A stretch of DNA of 64,000 nt from Raffaelea ambrosiae (taxonomy: Eukaryota; Ascomycota; Sordariomycetes; Ophiostomatales; Ophiostomataceae): contig PCDI01000003.1 in assembly GCA_002778195.1 (NCBI GenBank), positions 1,340,295-1,404,294 of the forward strand, written 5' to 3'. The first letter of the stretch is position 1, and every line of letters begins with the position of its first letter. The notes beneath the pieces were generated by a model, which saw only the letters and a list, made by a program, of their open reading frames with translations, was not told the DNA's origin and did no database searches. Positions 10,724 through 22,316 of this stretch are shown one piece after another. A program made the translations under genes and the position numbers.

Positions 10724-12634
10724 CTGGTCCTGTCTAGCGGGGAAGCCCAGGCCTGTATGAAGAGGCGACTATCCTGACAGCCGGAAGGTGGCCAAAACCC
10801 CCAAGCCAAAAAAAGAGTGCTGCCCGCTGCGAAGGGCATTTTTAGCGTGCAGGCGCAGAGCCTCGTCTAGAACACGGGCAGGCCACCCACCACGCATGCA
10901 GGTGCCGATGAAAATCCTATGCAAGGGTTGCAAGGGCCGTTTTTTTATCGGTCTTCTTTGTGTTATCAGTGTCTCGTTACTTTCCTTTACTGGGAGTGTT
11001 TTTGCTCTCGTTACTTTTCAAGGGCATCGCGCCCATTGTGACCTCCAATTGGGCTTCTGCTCTGCCCTTGGCTTCGCTTCCACATCACGATACACCGTTC
11101 ACAGAGTTGAAGCGGTCAAGGAAAGAGAGAGAGACAGCCAGAGTGTTTACTAGAACCACCCTTCACCCTCCTCTGGCCAGGTTGCCTGATTGTACGGCTC
11201 TGTCCGTAGTGGCAACATCTCCAAAGGCGGTCAGGTGGGACGGGTCAGGAAGCACGACCCGAAAGGGAAAGCCTTCTGCGTAGGGCTACACGGCAAGATT
11301 GCATGACCAAAGGCTAGATGGCCAGAAGGCCCCCAGACAACCGGGGAACCATAGGGGGGCGGCACAAAGGGGAAACTCGTAGTGGGTGGTTCAAATTGTT
11401 ACTGGCCCCCTTCGGAAAATATACGGTAGACGGAAATATCTGGTTTTACGAGGACAAGAGGCAAGACAATACGAGAAGCATGCGTGGCATTGGTCTTTGG
11501 CATACGTACATAGTAGACAATGGCAGATTAAAATCGGATACTTCTGGGGCTCCAAGCAAGTCGAAAAACCGGAAACCCCTGTTCTCCCAGGGAAGAGCCT
11601 TCCGGGTCTTCAGAGTCCGTTTCCCTGGAGTGTCTTGGAGCCTGGTAGGACGAGACGATCCGAAGAGCAGAAATTTCCGGAGGGACAGAGCCGGGAAGTG
11701 CATTGCCACATTTCTTGGGGAAAATTTTCAGAAGGCTGAGGGGCATTGGAGCGGTCGCAGCAATGGTCACACACCTTATCCAGAATCCTTCCATATACAA
11801 AAAATAGGATTTTGGCAGTTGGCCTCTGCAAGGGTTTGCCCCCTCTTTGTTTTCTGCCCTTATTTTTTTAAACCCCCGCGCTCCTTCTGTTCTTTCGTTA
11901 CCAATTCCCTGTACGGTGTACAGATGTTTTGTCAGCTTGCCTTCCCCTCCTTCTGCTTGTTCAGACCGGTGAGAATGTTATTACTTCCGCGGCTTGGTTT
12001 TTTGGCTCGTCATAGAAATTTTCTCTTACACTATTTTTATTTTTATTCTTTCTTGGTCCCGTGGACTAGCACACAGTCGTGCTTTCCTTGTTGGGAGGGG
12101 AGCGGACCTGCCTTGTCTGACTTGGTGTGTGTGTGCGTGTGTCTATTTGCGTGCTCGGTCAGTCTTCTGGGCAACTCTCCATTTTTTTGGTCTTTTTTTC
12201 TGCGTGCATTTTTTGTTGTTCCTGCTGTTTTTGTTGTTGTCTTTTTCCTCTGCGTAAGATACTAGGCATTATGCCATTCTCTTTGTGTAAGATTCACGCG
12301 CGCGCAAGTCTCCTCATTCGGTCCTTCCTCTACGGTGCAGTGGACACAACAGGGGTGAGTTAGGGGAGTTAGGGGAGTTCGGGGAAAACTGGAGGGAGAA
12401 CTGTCCTTTGCCCTTTTGCCTTTTCTTCCTTTCTGGTGTGTCTGGTGGCTCTTTCCTTCTGTACTCTCGGTCGTTGCTATCTGCCACACTGGAGTGTCTG
12501 TATGAGTGGAAAAAACTACGAGTAAAGGAGGGTGTGAGGCCAGTAAAGCCCCTCCGAACTACTACTATGTACCATTAGTATACGGGCAGCCATCCGCGCA
12601 CGCCCTTCGCGCCCTTTTCACCCCCCCAAAACTC

Positions 12635-12647
12635 TAACTACTAGTTA
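12635..12647. repeat. 13-bp palindrome
   Basis: TAACTA-C-TAGTTA reads the same on both strands around a single central base. It belongs to the family of short dyads scattered through the desert. Confidence 0.8.
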
Positions 12648-12798
12648 TAGTATCCCACGCTTAATTCTTGGGGGACCCTGGGTTTGTCCTCCCTCTTTCT
12701 CTCTGCGCACTCCCAACTAAAGTCCCAACTACGCGAACCCCACGCCCGCAAGACATGTTGAAGAAAGGAACACAAACAGAAAAAAAGTCGGTGTGGGG

Positions 12799-12818
12799 NN
12801 NNNNNNNNNNNNNNNNNN
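12799..12818. other. Assembly gap (20 N) inside a poly-G tract
   Basis: Twenty Ns are flanked by GGGG on both sides, so the missing sequence probably includes a long G homopolymer. The true length is unknown. Confidence 0.95.
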
Positions 12819-13555
12819 GGGGAAGGGCGTCTGTCCTGCGTCGTGTTGCTCTTGCCTGCCTGCCTGGACTGCTGGGACCCTTTTTCCTCTCTCGTAGTCG
12901 TCTCCCAAGCTTCTGGAAGCCCTAGCCGTGTGGGATCACATGGTCTTGCGCCCGGCTGTGGTTGCTGCCTGGCTGCTCCTTCCCTTTTGGCGATTACAGA
13001 ACTTTCAGGCCGCCCTTGCGTGACTTTCATGATTTTTTTTGTTTTTTTTTTTGTTTTTTTTTTTCTGTTGGGCTCTACTCGTGCGCCCATGCTCGTTGCC
13101 TTGCAGTCCAACTCCTTCCAAGTATTTCATGACTTTTTGATAACCCCATCCAGTAATTGTATGCGTCGTACACGGCAATGGCTTCCTCTTTTTCCTCGCA
13201 ACAGGCGCCCGCTGCAATACGAAGCGAAAGGAAATGGTGGTTGAGCGATGAGCCCATCCTTTCGCCGAGAATGAGCACAGAAAGAGTGTGTGACGGGTTC
13301 AGATACGATGCTCATGTATGATAGGTCTTGGATGTGTTCCCCCCCCCCATTCGCCGCCTGTGTGCGGTTTGGGATTGTGTGCCACGAGGACACAGAGACT
13401 CTCCCTTATCATCCGACAGGACAAAGGAAAATCCACAACAGAATGAAAGACATAACAGGAACTCAGCACGGATGGGGGTTCAAAGCAAGGAGGGCAGGTC
13501 CAAACAGGGCAGCTCGCAGAAAGGGGAAAAGAAAGATGGGGGGGAGGGGAGGGGA

Positions 13556-13868
13556 AGCTCCTATCATCGGGTCTGCTGTTTCACCAGAGTTGCCAAAGCT
13601 CGAGGAGCTTTCCTATCAATGGCTGTGTTTCCCACCAGGAGCTGTCCTATATCGGTTCTGCTGCCTCGCGGAGCTATCTTGTGTGTCTCCCCTCCATGGC
13701 AGCCTCTTTCCTATCTCGGGCTCTCTCGTTGTCTGGTTCTTTCTATCTGGTCCCCTCCCAAGAGAGAGCCTTGCTATCTCTGGGTTCTGGCTTGTCTCTC
13801 CACGAGAGAGCTTTCCTATCTTTTGGTCTCCTTGTCATGAAGAGCTTCTTTCCTATCAACGGTTCTTT
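13556..13868 (+). repeat. Degenerate ~30-60-bp repeat array
   Basis: A word close to GAGCTTTCCTATC, often followed by GGTTCTG or GGTCT, recurs near 13556, 13604, 13639, 13671, 13704, 13763, 13807 and 13842. Spacing varies from about 32 to 59 bp, so this looks like an old decayed tandem array, not a coding sequence, although a frame stays open across it. Confidence 0.6.
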
Positions 13869-13900
13869 CGGATGTCGTTCTGGCTGCCACACCACATGCT

Positions 13901-13927
13901 TTCTCTCTCTCTCTCACACACACACAT
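13901..13927. repeat. Compound TC/AC microsatellite
   Basis: A run of TC dinucleotides passes directly into a run of AC dinucleotides. Confidence 0.85.
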
Positions 13928-15889
13928 CCTGCCGATCCCAACGGTTTGCCTTTCCTTCTCCCCCACTCGAGCTTTGACAAGAACGAGAGCAAAGCTGCGG
14001 TGTTGGTCCGGTCATCCTCCCTTGCTTGCCCACGCCGATGCTGCCACCCCCCTCTGCATCCCACCTGGCATCGTGGTTCCGGTGTCCAAGGTCACCCTGC
14101 CACTTTGCTGGCTCCGCGGTGCCGGAAAACGGACAGCTCCTCTATGCAGGGGCGGTAGCACGTAGATGAGGGGGTGGCAGACATGCAGAGAACCAGAAGG
14201 GAGGGGACAGACCACAGAAAGCGAGGGAAAAAAAAAAAACAAGAAAACCCCCGAAACGGCAACGTTGAGGGGGTGTCTCCAAGAAACCAGGGGGGGAGGT
14301 GCATACAGAATTGCGGTGACAAGTCGTCTGCAGTGGATGGAATTCCCGCTTTAGTTCGCTTGGCCAGAGAGCGGAGAGAGATCATTCCATACGAGTAGAC
14401 TGCATGAACATCTCCTTGTTTCTCCTCTTCTCTTTGTTCGCTTCCCCCTCGTTCTCTATTCTTTGCGTGTAGTCCATGTACCGCACCTTGCAGGTCCAGC
14501 CTGCATCCATTGCATCCACTGCAGCCATCCTGCAGTCTTTTTCTTAGAGCGGTCTTCTAGTGCTCTTTCCTAGTGCTCTTTTTTAGGAGGGAGGGGAGGG
14601 GGGTCGTTTATCACTAGCTGACTAGCCCGCCTCTGCCGGGCGGCATGCGTGGGTGGGTGGTACTGGACCAAGCGTTGGCTCTAGGCTGCCCATGCTTTCT
14701 GGCCAATGCCTCTTGCTGATCGACGCCGTGGAAGAAAATTTCTCTCATCTGGTGAGATCCAGTTAAGCGCCCAGTGCCCCAGAGCTTGTGTTCATGATAG
14801 CTTTGTGTGTGGGAAATCTGAGCTTTTGCGAAAAGGAGGGGGGATCTCGGTGAAGGCCGCGTCTGGGATGGCAGGTGCAAGCTCCTTCGCTCCTTCCAAT
14901 TCTTGCTACCATGCGAATGCTTGTCCTGTCCCTCCGGATCTTTTCGTCCCTCTGGGCTTTTCGTCCTTTAGACCGTCCTGGTCGCACTGCTATCTCTCGC
15001 CTTTCTCCGATTCTACTTCTCACCTCTCTCTCATTTACCCAATGCAGATCACATCCAATTAAGAAACCCACTGTGCCGGTACGCGACCCCGTCCATCTAA
15101 ATTGATATGATACGTGTTAGTCGCTAGTCTGCGGCCCCCCCAGAGAGGAAGCAACAACAACCCCCCAGAAAATAGCTCCGCGTAGAACGGCGTTTTAGTT
15201 TTGCTTTTTTGGTGAGGACTTGAAGGTGTGTCTCTGTGTCTCACTCACACGCGCTCTCCATCAGCTTTCGGACCGGTTTGCGGATTCCGACTGGGTCCCC
15301 AGGAACGCGTCCTCTGTTACTACTATGTATGTGTTGGCGAAAGCGGCACCGTACGGACCTAGGAGGTCTGCGGTCTTTGCGGTCTTTGCGTGACAGTTTG
15401 CTTTTTCACTCGTCGTCTGATCTGGCATGGGTTCCGGCAAGTCCGCATTTGGAAATGCAAAGCCGGACAGACAGGAGCTGGTGGCAGCTGGTGCGTGCAG
15501 ACAGACCAGCACAGCTTTGTTCACCACCAACAGCCACACAGACCAGACGGACCGGGCTGCGGCCGTCTGGACCGATCACGCTTGAACTAACCGTGCACGG
15601 CAAACATCCTAACCCACGGCGCGGGCACCATCTTCTTTGCCCCCCCCTCCCTTCTTCGTGGTCCCTCCTGTTCTCTCACCGCCCATTCTGATAATGCTAT
15701 GCTTCGTGCATATGCGCAACCCGCCGCCGCAACACACCTTTCCAAACCACACCCTCAATAATAAAAAAACACTCTGTAAGAAGCACACCCTCCAACCACC
15801 ACCCCCCTCTTTCTCGTAAACACCGCTTTTGCAGCTGCAACACGGGCTCCACGACGAACCTCTGGACCTTTGATTGTTTCTTTCTCTCT

Positions 15890-15920
15890 GGGTTGCTTCT
15901 GGGTTGCTTCTGGGTTGCTG
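15890..15920. repeat. 11-bp tandem repeat
   Basis: GGGTTGCTTCT is present as two perfect copies (15890, 15901) and one partial copy (15912). Confidence 0.85.
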
Positions 15921-16353
15921 TTTCAGGCCATAGCCTACCCACCACGACGGGGAACCGCTCCCGGCTAAGAACGAAAAGGTGTGGTGGGAGGTTACTTTGT
16001 GATAGCAGGTGGTAGGTAGTGGATGCTGGAGGTGGGTGCTGAAGGGTGGGCTGCCATGCAGGTCTGGCGTGTCACCCTGCAAGCTTGTTGCCCCCCAAGA
16101 AGTGATTGGCAGGAGTCGACTCCTGTCTAGTCCAAAGGGCGGGCACGAACTGGGTCCCGGTTCTGGTTCTAGGTTCTTTGTGGCTTCGACAATTGCTCTT
16201 TGTGGCCTCGGTGAGTTTCTCGTGTAAGTCAGGTCGCACAGGAGGCGAGAACTGCCCATCCCGAGTGACTGGGAGCCGAAGATTTGCTGCGTCGAGTCGT
16301 GCCCGAGTTTTGTCGAGAACAAAGCAGGAGTCGTTCTCGTTTGGCTTGTATTC

Positions 16354-16367
16354 CGAGTAGCTACTCG
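16354..16367. repeat. 14-bp perfect palindrome
   Basis: CGAGTAGCTACTCG is fully self-complementary. The same CGAGTA half-word recurs elsewhere in both sparse regions. Confidence 0.85.
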
Positions 16368-17891
16368 CAACTAGCTTCCCCCTTCCCAGCATGCAGTTGC
16401 ATTGCGTGAGATTGGGGTACGTATGTAAGACATGTCAGATATGCCAGACATTCTGTTTGCCCACGCTTCCCGGCTTGTCGTATTGTCCTATGTATCTTGC
16501 CAGATGCGTTCAGATATGTGCCAGATGGCTGGCCGACTGAACCAACGGAACCGGGCGTCAGCTCAGAACGAGGACCAAGCTCGGCTCAACCTGTTCGAAT
16601 AGGGCTGAGAGAGAGAGGTTGGGGGGGTGTGTTGGCGTTACTGCTATGTAACTACGTTCCGACTTTTCGTGTTCCAACTTGTTCTCTGCCTTGTTCTTCC
16701 CGCTCATTGTTACTAGGGTGATTGATAGCTTCGTGGCAAAGGGACTGCCGAGGTGGATGTCCCCTCTCCTCTCTCCCTTCCTTCCCAAGCTCCCTCTTGC
16801 TCCTCTTTGTGATGTCTCGTTTTCTCTTACGTCTTGCTGATCTGGGTCTTCCCTTGTCTCTCCCTCTCGTCTCGGCGCGGGCGGAAAAGGAGCCGTGTGG
16901 TGCACCCTGAGCACCGCCTTGGACCTCTCATACCTCTTATTCATGAGAGGTCGTGGCAGTGGCCGCCCGCGGCAACGAGACATGGGGTTCCGGCGTCGCC
17001 ATGTGTCCTATCCCCTCCCCCCATTTTCCCTCCACATGACCAACATTCCTGACCGGTACACACCGTATCCGTTGCAAGGCAGGCCACGGGCTGGGCTGAG
17101 CATCCCGTGTGCGGCCACTAAGTATGGTCGCGTATGGCCACTCACGGCCACTGCCGGGCGTTTTTGTTTCTGCCGAGCCTGCTCAGCCAGCAAGCCCAGC
17201 CTCATCCATACGATGTTTTGGGTGATCGCCAGGGACCATAGTGACCATCAGTGATCATGAATGAATCGTGATAAAAGGTGACTGCCTCTGTAACACCATA
17301 TGGCTTCACAAGGCACGCGGCCCGCCGGAAATGGCAGTCCAAGACGACGAATAACGAGACAACCGAGGAGACAGCCGGGCCAGGCCATGGACTCTCGTAG
17401 ATAGCGGTGAAGATGCATCCCGCACGCCATCCCACTCTTTTTTTCTTTGGCTGTCCACACGACCGCGAGGCAGATGCACGTAGATGCAAGCAGGTGTGCA
17501 TCCCACGCTCTGGAGTGCATTATCTCGTATCATGTGTGTGGCAGCAGGGCAGGGGGAGACAAACAGGAAGGGGGAATAGCCGAGTGTGTGCCAAAAGGTC
17601 TACGAGTAACTAACCAGAGTCTACGAACAAGCGACGAACAAGCGATGAAGCAAAGCCCCATGCATCAACGCTCTCTAGACACCTGGTAGCCCCCACACGA
17701 GCAGCAGAGCAACAAAGCAGAGCTGGGTGCAGGTCATGCACGCTAGCAGAAGGAGCCAGGGCCAAGTGCGGGCCAGGTCTGGGTTGGTGCGAGGCGGCAG
17801 AGCTATTTCTGAGCTATGTTGGTCACCTGGGATATAAAAAAATACTTTGATAAATTATGGTAAAAAAGGGAAAGTGGAACAACTTACTCGT

Positions 17892-17910
17892 ACACACACA
17901 CACACACACA
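17892..17910. repeat. AC microsatellite followed by an A-tract
   Basis: About nine AC dinucleotides run directly into a run of A residues. Confidence 0.85.
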
Positions 17911-19342
17911 AAAAAAAACCCTTAGAGAGGGGGAAAAAAAAAGGCAAAAATAGTCAGCAATAAAAAAAAAAGAAAAATAATAACGAAAAAAAAAGGACGG
18001 AAAATCAGTAAACGAAAGAACCCCCAAATCCCCAGAGAGGACAACCCTTTCCCCTCTGACAGCTGGCAATCCACCCCCTGGCCGCAATTTGCTTCAAGAG
18101 CCGTCCCATGACCGCGCAAATCTGCTCTCCGGAATGTGCACCTGCACACAGCGCCTCCTTTCTGGGGCCTTTGTTTTGTTGGCCTCCTCGGTCTCCCTTC
18201 TCGGCTCCCCAATCCCAATTCCCCCAATCTCGCACGGCTCTCTTTGCTTTTCCTAAGCGGTCAGCCGGTGCAGCCGTGCTCTTCATTTCTCCTCCTCTTG
18301 TTGATTTCTTTTTGTCATCGTTTCTTGTTGTTTCTTTTTTTTCAGTCTTTTTTCGGTGCTCTCTTTCAGCGGTCTGCCTACTTTGGACTGTGCACTCGTA
18401 AGATGCTGACTATCCTGGCCTGTTGGTTGATCCCGTCCACAACGTCTTTTTTTTTTGTTATTGTTTTTCCTCTCTCGTTTCGATGCATTCGTCCTTATTC
18501 TGCTAGTGTTTCCATTTTGGGAGCGCGCCAGGGGAAGAGAAGCCGGTCGGTGAGCAAGTGGAGGTGCAGCCGTGACTCTGATTCTACTTTGTAGTAGCAC
18601 TATGTGTAGTGTCCCCCAAGAAACCGTGCCCCAAAGTTGTTTTGCCACAACTTACATAGTAAGTCACGATGCTAGACGGGCCTCCCCCCAACACACCCGT
18701 CGCGCGCTTGCTTCCCCGGACTGTGGGACCCAGTAAAACGAAATGAAGAGCAAAGACCTTCTGCTCCATTCTTGTACCACGAGACCCGTCGGACAAGAGG
18801 GCCGCGAAATTGGCCAATTGGTCTCACAAGTATGGGGTTGTTACGGTGTGCAGGGACGTGTTGATAGTTGCCGTGGAATGCTTGCTGCTCCTTCTCTCTT
18901 TCCTTATTCGGGTGTTGCGAGGTGGCTCCTTCCCTGTTGCCGTCTCTCTCTTTCGTGGTGCCTCTTTCGTGGTGGTTCCTTCCCTGTTCCTCGTCGTTCC
19001 CGGCATCCCTTCTGGCATCCCTCCTGGCGTGCCAGTTCCATCCGCAATGATGTGTGCCCTCTACGAATGCACATGCACGATGCGGTGTAAGAAGTTCGTG
19101 TTCTTGGCTGTACGCTGGGCAGACAGTCCAGGCTGGTCGCTCCTGCCCAACAAGTGTTTCGTCACTCCCACGGCAGGCAAAAGACAAAGGACACAAGGCC
19201 ACCTCCAAGGCCACGTCCCTGCTTTTGGTCCTTTTGCCCTCCTGTTTATCTTCTTCTCTCTTCTGTTCTTGCCGTTCTTGTCGTTCTTGCTGTTTTTGCT
19301 TTCTCCTCGCTTGGACCAACATCTGTTTCGCACAAAAAAAGA

Positions 19343-19366
19343 CCCCCCCCCCCCCCCCCCCCCCCC
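19343..19366. repeat. 24-nt poly-C tract
   Basis: Twenty-four consecutive C residues preceded by GA. This is the longest resolved C homopolymer in the window. Its exact length is likely to be uncertain in short-read data. Confidence 0.85.
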
Positions 19367-19922
19367 GATCCAAAACCCCCAAACCCCAAAGCCCACCAAC
19401 CCAAACCCACACACCAAAAATATCTTTCCAACAGCCCCTAACTACCAGTTAGCCTCCCAACCCGTCAGCCTCCCCTGTCTTAGCCCTGACTGAGCCTTAC
19501 TCGTACATAGTAAGTATGGTAGATCTGGGTGTCCACCTGACAGGAACACAGTCACGCTCCCCTGTCTTCGCCCGCTCCGGGTGAATTTTGTGTTCCGCTG
19601 CCCTGGCCCGCCCTTGTCCAGCCACATTTGCCCCTGGCTTTACAGGGTTGTCTTGAGCGTCTCTGGCATCGCCTTTGTTCGTTGTGTCCATCTGCTCTGC
19701 CCGTCTGTCCCCCTTCCTGCCTGTCTATCTTGTGGCCTCTATTCACCTGTTCGCTTGTCCGAGCCAGTGCATTGAGTTTTAGCCGTGCATTTTTCTCCGA
19801 GTCCTGCAGTCTCACGCACCACATCTCCACCATCGCCTGGCATCTTCCATAGCAAACGACACCCAACACCAGGTATGTCTGTCGACTCGCCGGCGTTTCC
19901 TTGGGGTTTCCTTACGCGAACG

Positions 19923-19943
19923 AAAAAAAAAAAAAAAAAAAAA
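19923..19943. repeat. 21-nt poly-A tract
   Basis: Twenty-one consecutive A residues after CG. There is no coding body upstream with transposon features, so I do not read it as a retroelement tail. Confidence 0.8.
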
Positions 19944-20543
19944 CACATCCCCTGCGTCCAGCCAGCAATAGCGCCTTGCCTGCAGGACAGAGGTCGCCGC
20001 ACTAAAAGCTTAATTTTGCATCGTCTCTGACCTGCTAACTCGCAGCATCCGAATACATGTATGTAGTTAGTGCACAGCGCACACGCCCTCCTCGCCTTCC
20101 AACCACCCCCTGGCCGCCGCTACGCTCACCTCCCGTCCACGCCCCTGCCAACACCCCCCCTCCTCTCCAAACCCGGCACCGGCCCCCCCTAAGCTTGCGT
20201 GGAGCCAGCTTCTGAGATCCACGAGACGCACTTGCTTCGAGCCAACCCGAGCCAACTCGAGCCAAGCCGACCCTATTCGACCCTGCTGAGCACCGCTCCA
20301 GATCTGTCCTGAACGCCGAACACCGCTGCCATTGCTCTGAGCGACTGTGGTCTCGACTCGCCACTCCCGTTCACACGCCCATTTGCAATCTTCGCGTCGG
20401 CCGAGCCACAGCTATTGGCCCCATTCCAGTTCCCCAGTAATAATATTCTGCTCTCCGTGCTCTGGCTCTGTCCTCTCTGTCCTCTCTGTGCTCTCTGTGC
20501 TCCTCTCTCTGGACCCCCCCCCTTCCTCCTGCCCTCCATCTCC

Positions 20544-20551
20544 TATATAAA
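20544..20551 (+). promoter_or_regulatory. Probable TATA box of the dehydrogenase gene
   Basis: TATATAAA lies after a long pyrimidine-rich block and about 558 bp before the ATG at 21109. If used, the leader is around 500 nt or contains an intron. The following sequence is C/T-rich, as in highly expressed fungal leaders. Confidence 0.5.
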
Positions 20552-21108
20552 CCCAGACCAGCTCGACCCAGCTCCAGCCCGACTTCCCTCTTTTCTCTTC
20601 TCTCTTTGACCATCGCAGTTTTGTCGTCGTTATTGAGGAGCATAGGTACTCTCTGTACCTTCCAAACAAGCACATCCCTTCATCCCATCGTCTTCTCCCA
20701 TCTCACCGCCAACCGCAACTTCGTTGTTGTGCTGTGTAGCATTCCCCACACAAGCTTCCCACAGCAACTGAAAGCCGCCAATTCCAGCACGTCAAGGTGA
20801 CCTCACGATAAGCCCTCGACCCCACCAACAAACAAAAAACAAGTCCTTCTGACTTACAACTCATTCATCTCCCTCGACAGCTCCGTTTGCTCCTAGAACA
20901 AGCAGAGTCTTTTAGTTTTCAAAACTACAAAAATAACTCCCACCTTCCCTCTTCATTCTCTCTCCATCTGTCTCTCTTCTCCCTGCTACATACTTCTTTC
21001 TTCCTCCTTCCTCACCAAACCTACATCGTCTTTTCTCAACTCGAAACCAACACAAACAACCCCCCCCCCCCTTTCAACATAACACCCTTCATCATACAAC
21101 AGATCAAA

Positions 21109-22316
21109 ATGTCTGCCTTCGCTCGCTCTGCCATGGGCTCTGCCCGCGTTGCTGCCAAGGCTGCCGCCGTCCGCCCTGCTCTGGCCAAGCCTGCCTCTCT
21201 GCGCATGGCTGCTCCCTCGCGCTCGCTCTCCATGACCGCCGTTTGCGCCAAGAAGAACGAAGTCATCAAGGAGACTGAGGTGCCCGTCTCCATCTACAGC
21301 CCGGATGGCAAGGGCGCTGCTACCAGCCCTGACCACTTCAGCATTCCCGTCCGCAACGGCGCTGCCGCCGAGCAGCAGACGCCCTCCGAGGACGTCGTTC
21401 CCCTGGAGCCCAAGGTCTTCAAGGCGATGTCGCCTACTATGCAGAAGATGTCCGTTATGGGCAAGGTCATTGTTGTCACTGGGTGAGTGCACTTTTTTTT
21501 TTTTTCTGAATCTGACGAGTATCTGAAAATAAATTTGAGAATGTCGACATTTCTCGACAAGAAGACAAAAAGCTAACCCGTCACAGCGGTGCTCGCGGTC
21601 TGGGCAACCACATGGCTCGCGCCTGTGCTGAGGCTGGTGCCAAGGCCATCGTCATCTTTGACGCCAACCAGGAGCTCGGCGACGAGGCCGCGGAAGAGCT
21701 CCACACCAAGTCTGGCATCGACGTCTCCTTCTTCAAGGTCGACGTCCGCGATGGCAACGCCATCAACGCCGCTGTCCAGCAGGTGGTCGACCTGTACGGC
21801 GCCCCCGACGTGCTGGTCAACTCGGCCGGCATTGCCGACTCGAACATCAAGGCTGAGACCTATGACCCGGCTATGTTCCGTCGTCTCATTGACATCAACC
21901 TGACTGGCTCCTTCCTGATGGCCCAGTCTGTTGGCCGCGCCATGATGGCCGCTGGCAAGCCGGGCTCCATCGTCCTGGTTGCCTCCATGTCCGGCAGCAT
22001 TGTCAACTACCCCCAGGAGCAGTCCTGCTACAATGCCTCCAAGGCCGGTGTCGTCCAGCTCGGCAAGTCGCTGGCTGCTGAGTGGGCCAAGTACGACATC
22101 CGCGTCAACTGCATCTCGCCCGGCTACATGGACACTGCCCTCAACCGTGTCCCCGCCCTCGACGCCCAGAAGAAGATCTGGCGTGGTCTCACTCCCCAGG
22201 GCCGCCTGGGTGCCGTCGACGACCTCAACGGTCTCTGCGTCTTCCTGGCTTCCGACGCCAGCGGCTTCATGACCGGTTCCAACGTCCTGATCGACGGTGG
22301 CTACACCCTTCTCTAA
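21109..22316 (+). CDS. Short-chain dehydrogenase/reductase with N-terminal extension (sorbose/xylulose reductase type)
   Basis: Exons 21109-21482 and 21587-22316 (intron GTGAGT, branch GCTAAC, CACAG) encode 367 residues. The start in ATCAAAATG follows an A/C-rich leader. Residues 1 to about 45 are rich in Ala, Arg and Ser and lack acids, like a mitochondrial presequence. A linker follows, then a classical SDR: TGGARGLG nucleotide-binding motif (split by the intron), VDVRD, NSAGIAD, a catalytic Ser in VASMSGS, YNASK, and SPGYMDT. Family knowledge: this subgroup reduces ketoses such as L-sorbose, L-xylulose or fructose, or oxidises D-arabinitol, usually with NADP(H). The exact substrate cannot be read from sequence. 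The gene is convergent with the kinase gene. Confidence 0.9.

Larger units (their letters stand above)
9309..21108. other. 11.8-kb gene desert
   Basis: Between the RSC9-like stop and the dehydrogenase start I find no open frame with recognisable domains or fungal splice structure. The sequence holds long pyrimidine-rich blocks, homopolymers, GT and AC microsatellites, minisatellites, short perfect palindromes (12635-12647, 16354-16367) and recurring TACATAGTA/TACGAGTA words. The last ~560 bp are a probable leader of the downstream gene. No tRNA, 5S rRNA or snRNA was recognised. Non-coding RNA genes cannot be excluded by eye. Confidence 0.6.

Noticed and set aside
11318..12265. 315-codon open frame in the desert
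   Set aside because: Its second half translates T-rich low-complexity sequence, several other frames are open over the same stretch, and no motif or splice structure supports it. It remains the longest frame in the desert and a homology search would settle it.
12355..12385. GTTAGGGGA repeats considered as telomere-like sequence
   Set aside because: There are only two copies of a 9-bp unit plus one variant, and they do not match the TTAGGG period.
13290..14165. 291-codon open frame in the desert
   Set aside because: It runs across the decayed repeat array and a TC/AC microsatellite. The peptide repeats reflect DNA repeats and no domain is seen.
16583..16612. GTTCGAAT word resembling a tRNA B box
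   Set aside because: The flanking bases do not pair as a T stem, and there is no D arm or acceptor stem upstream.
19923..19943. Poly-A tract considered as the tail of a retroelement
   Set aside because: No reverse transcriptase frame, target-site duplication or element body was visible upstream.
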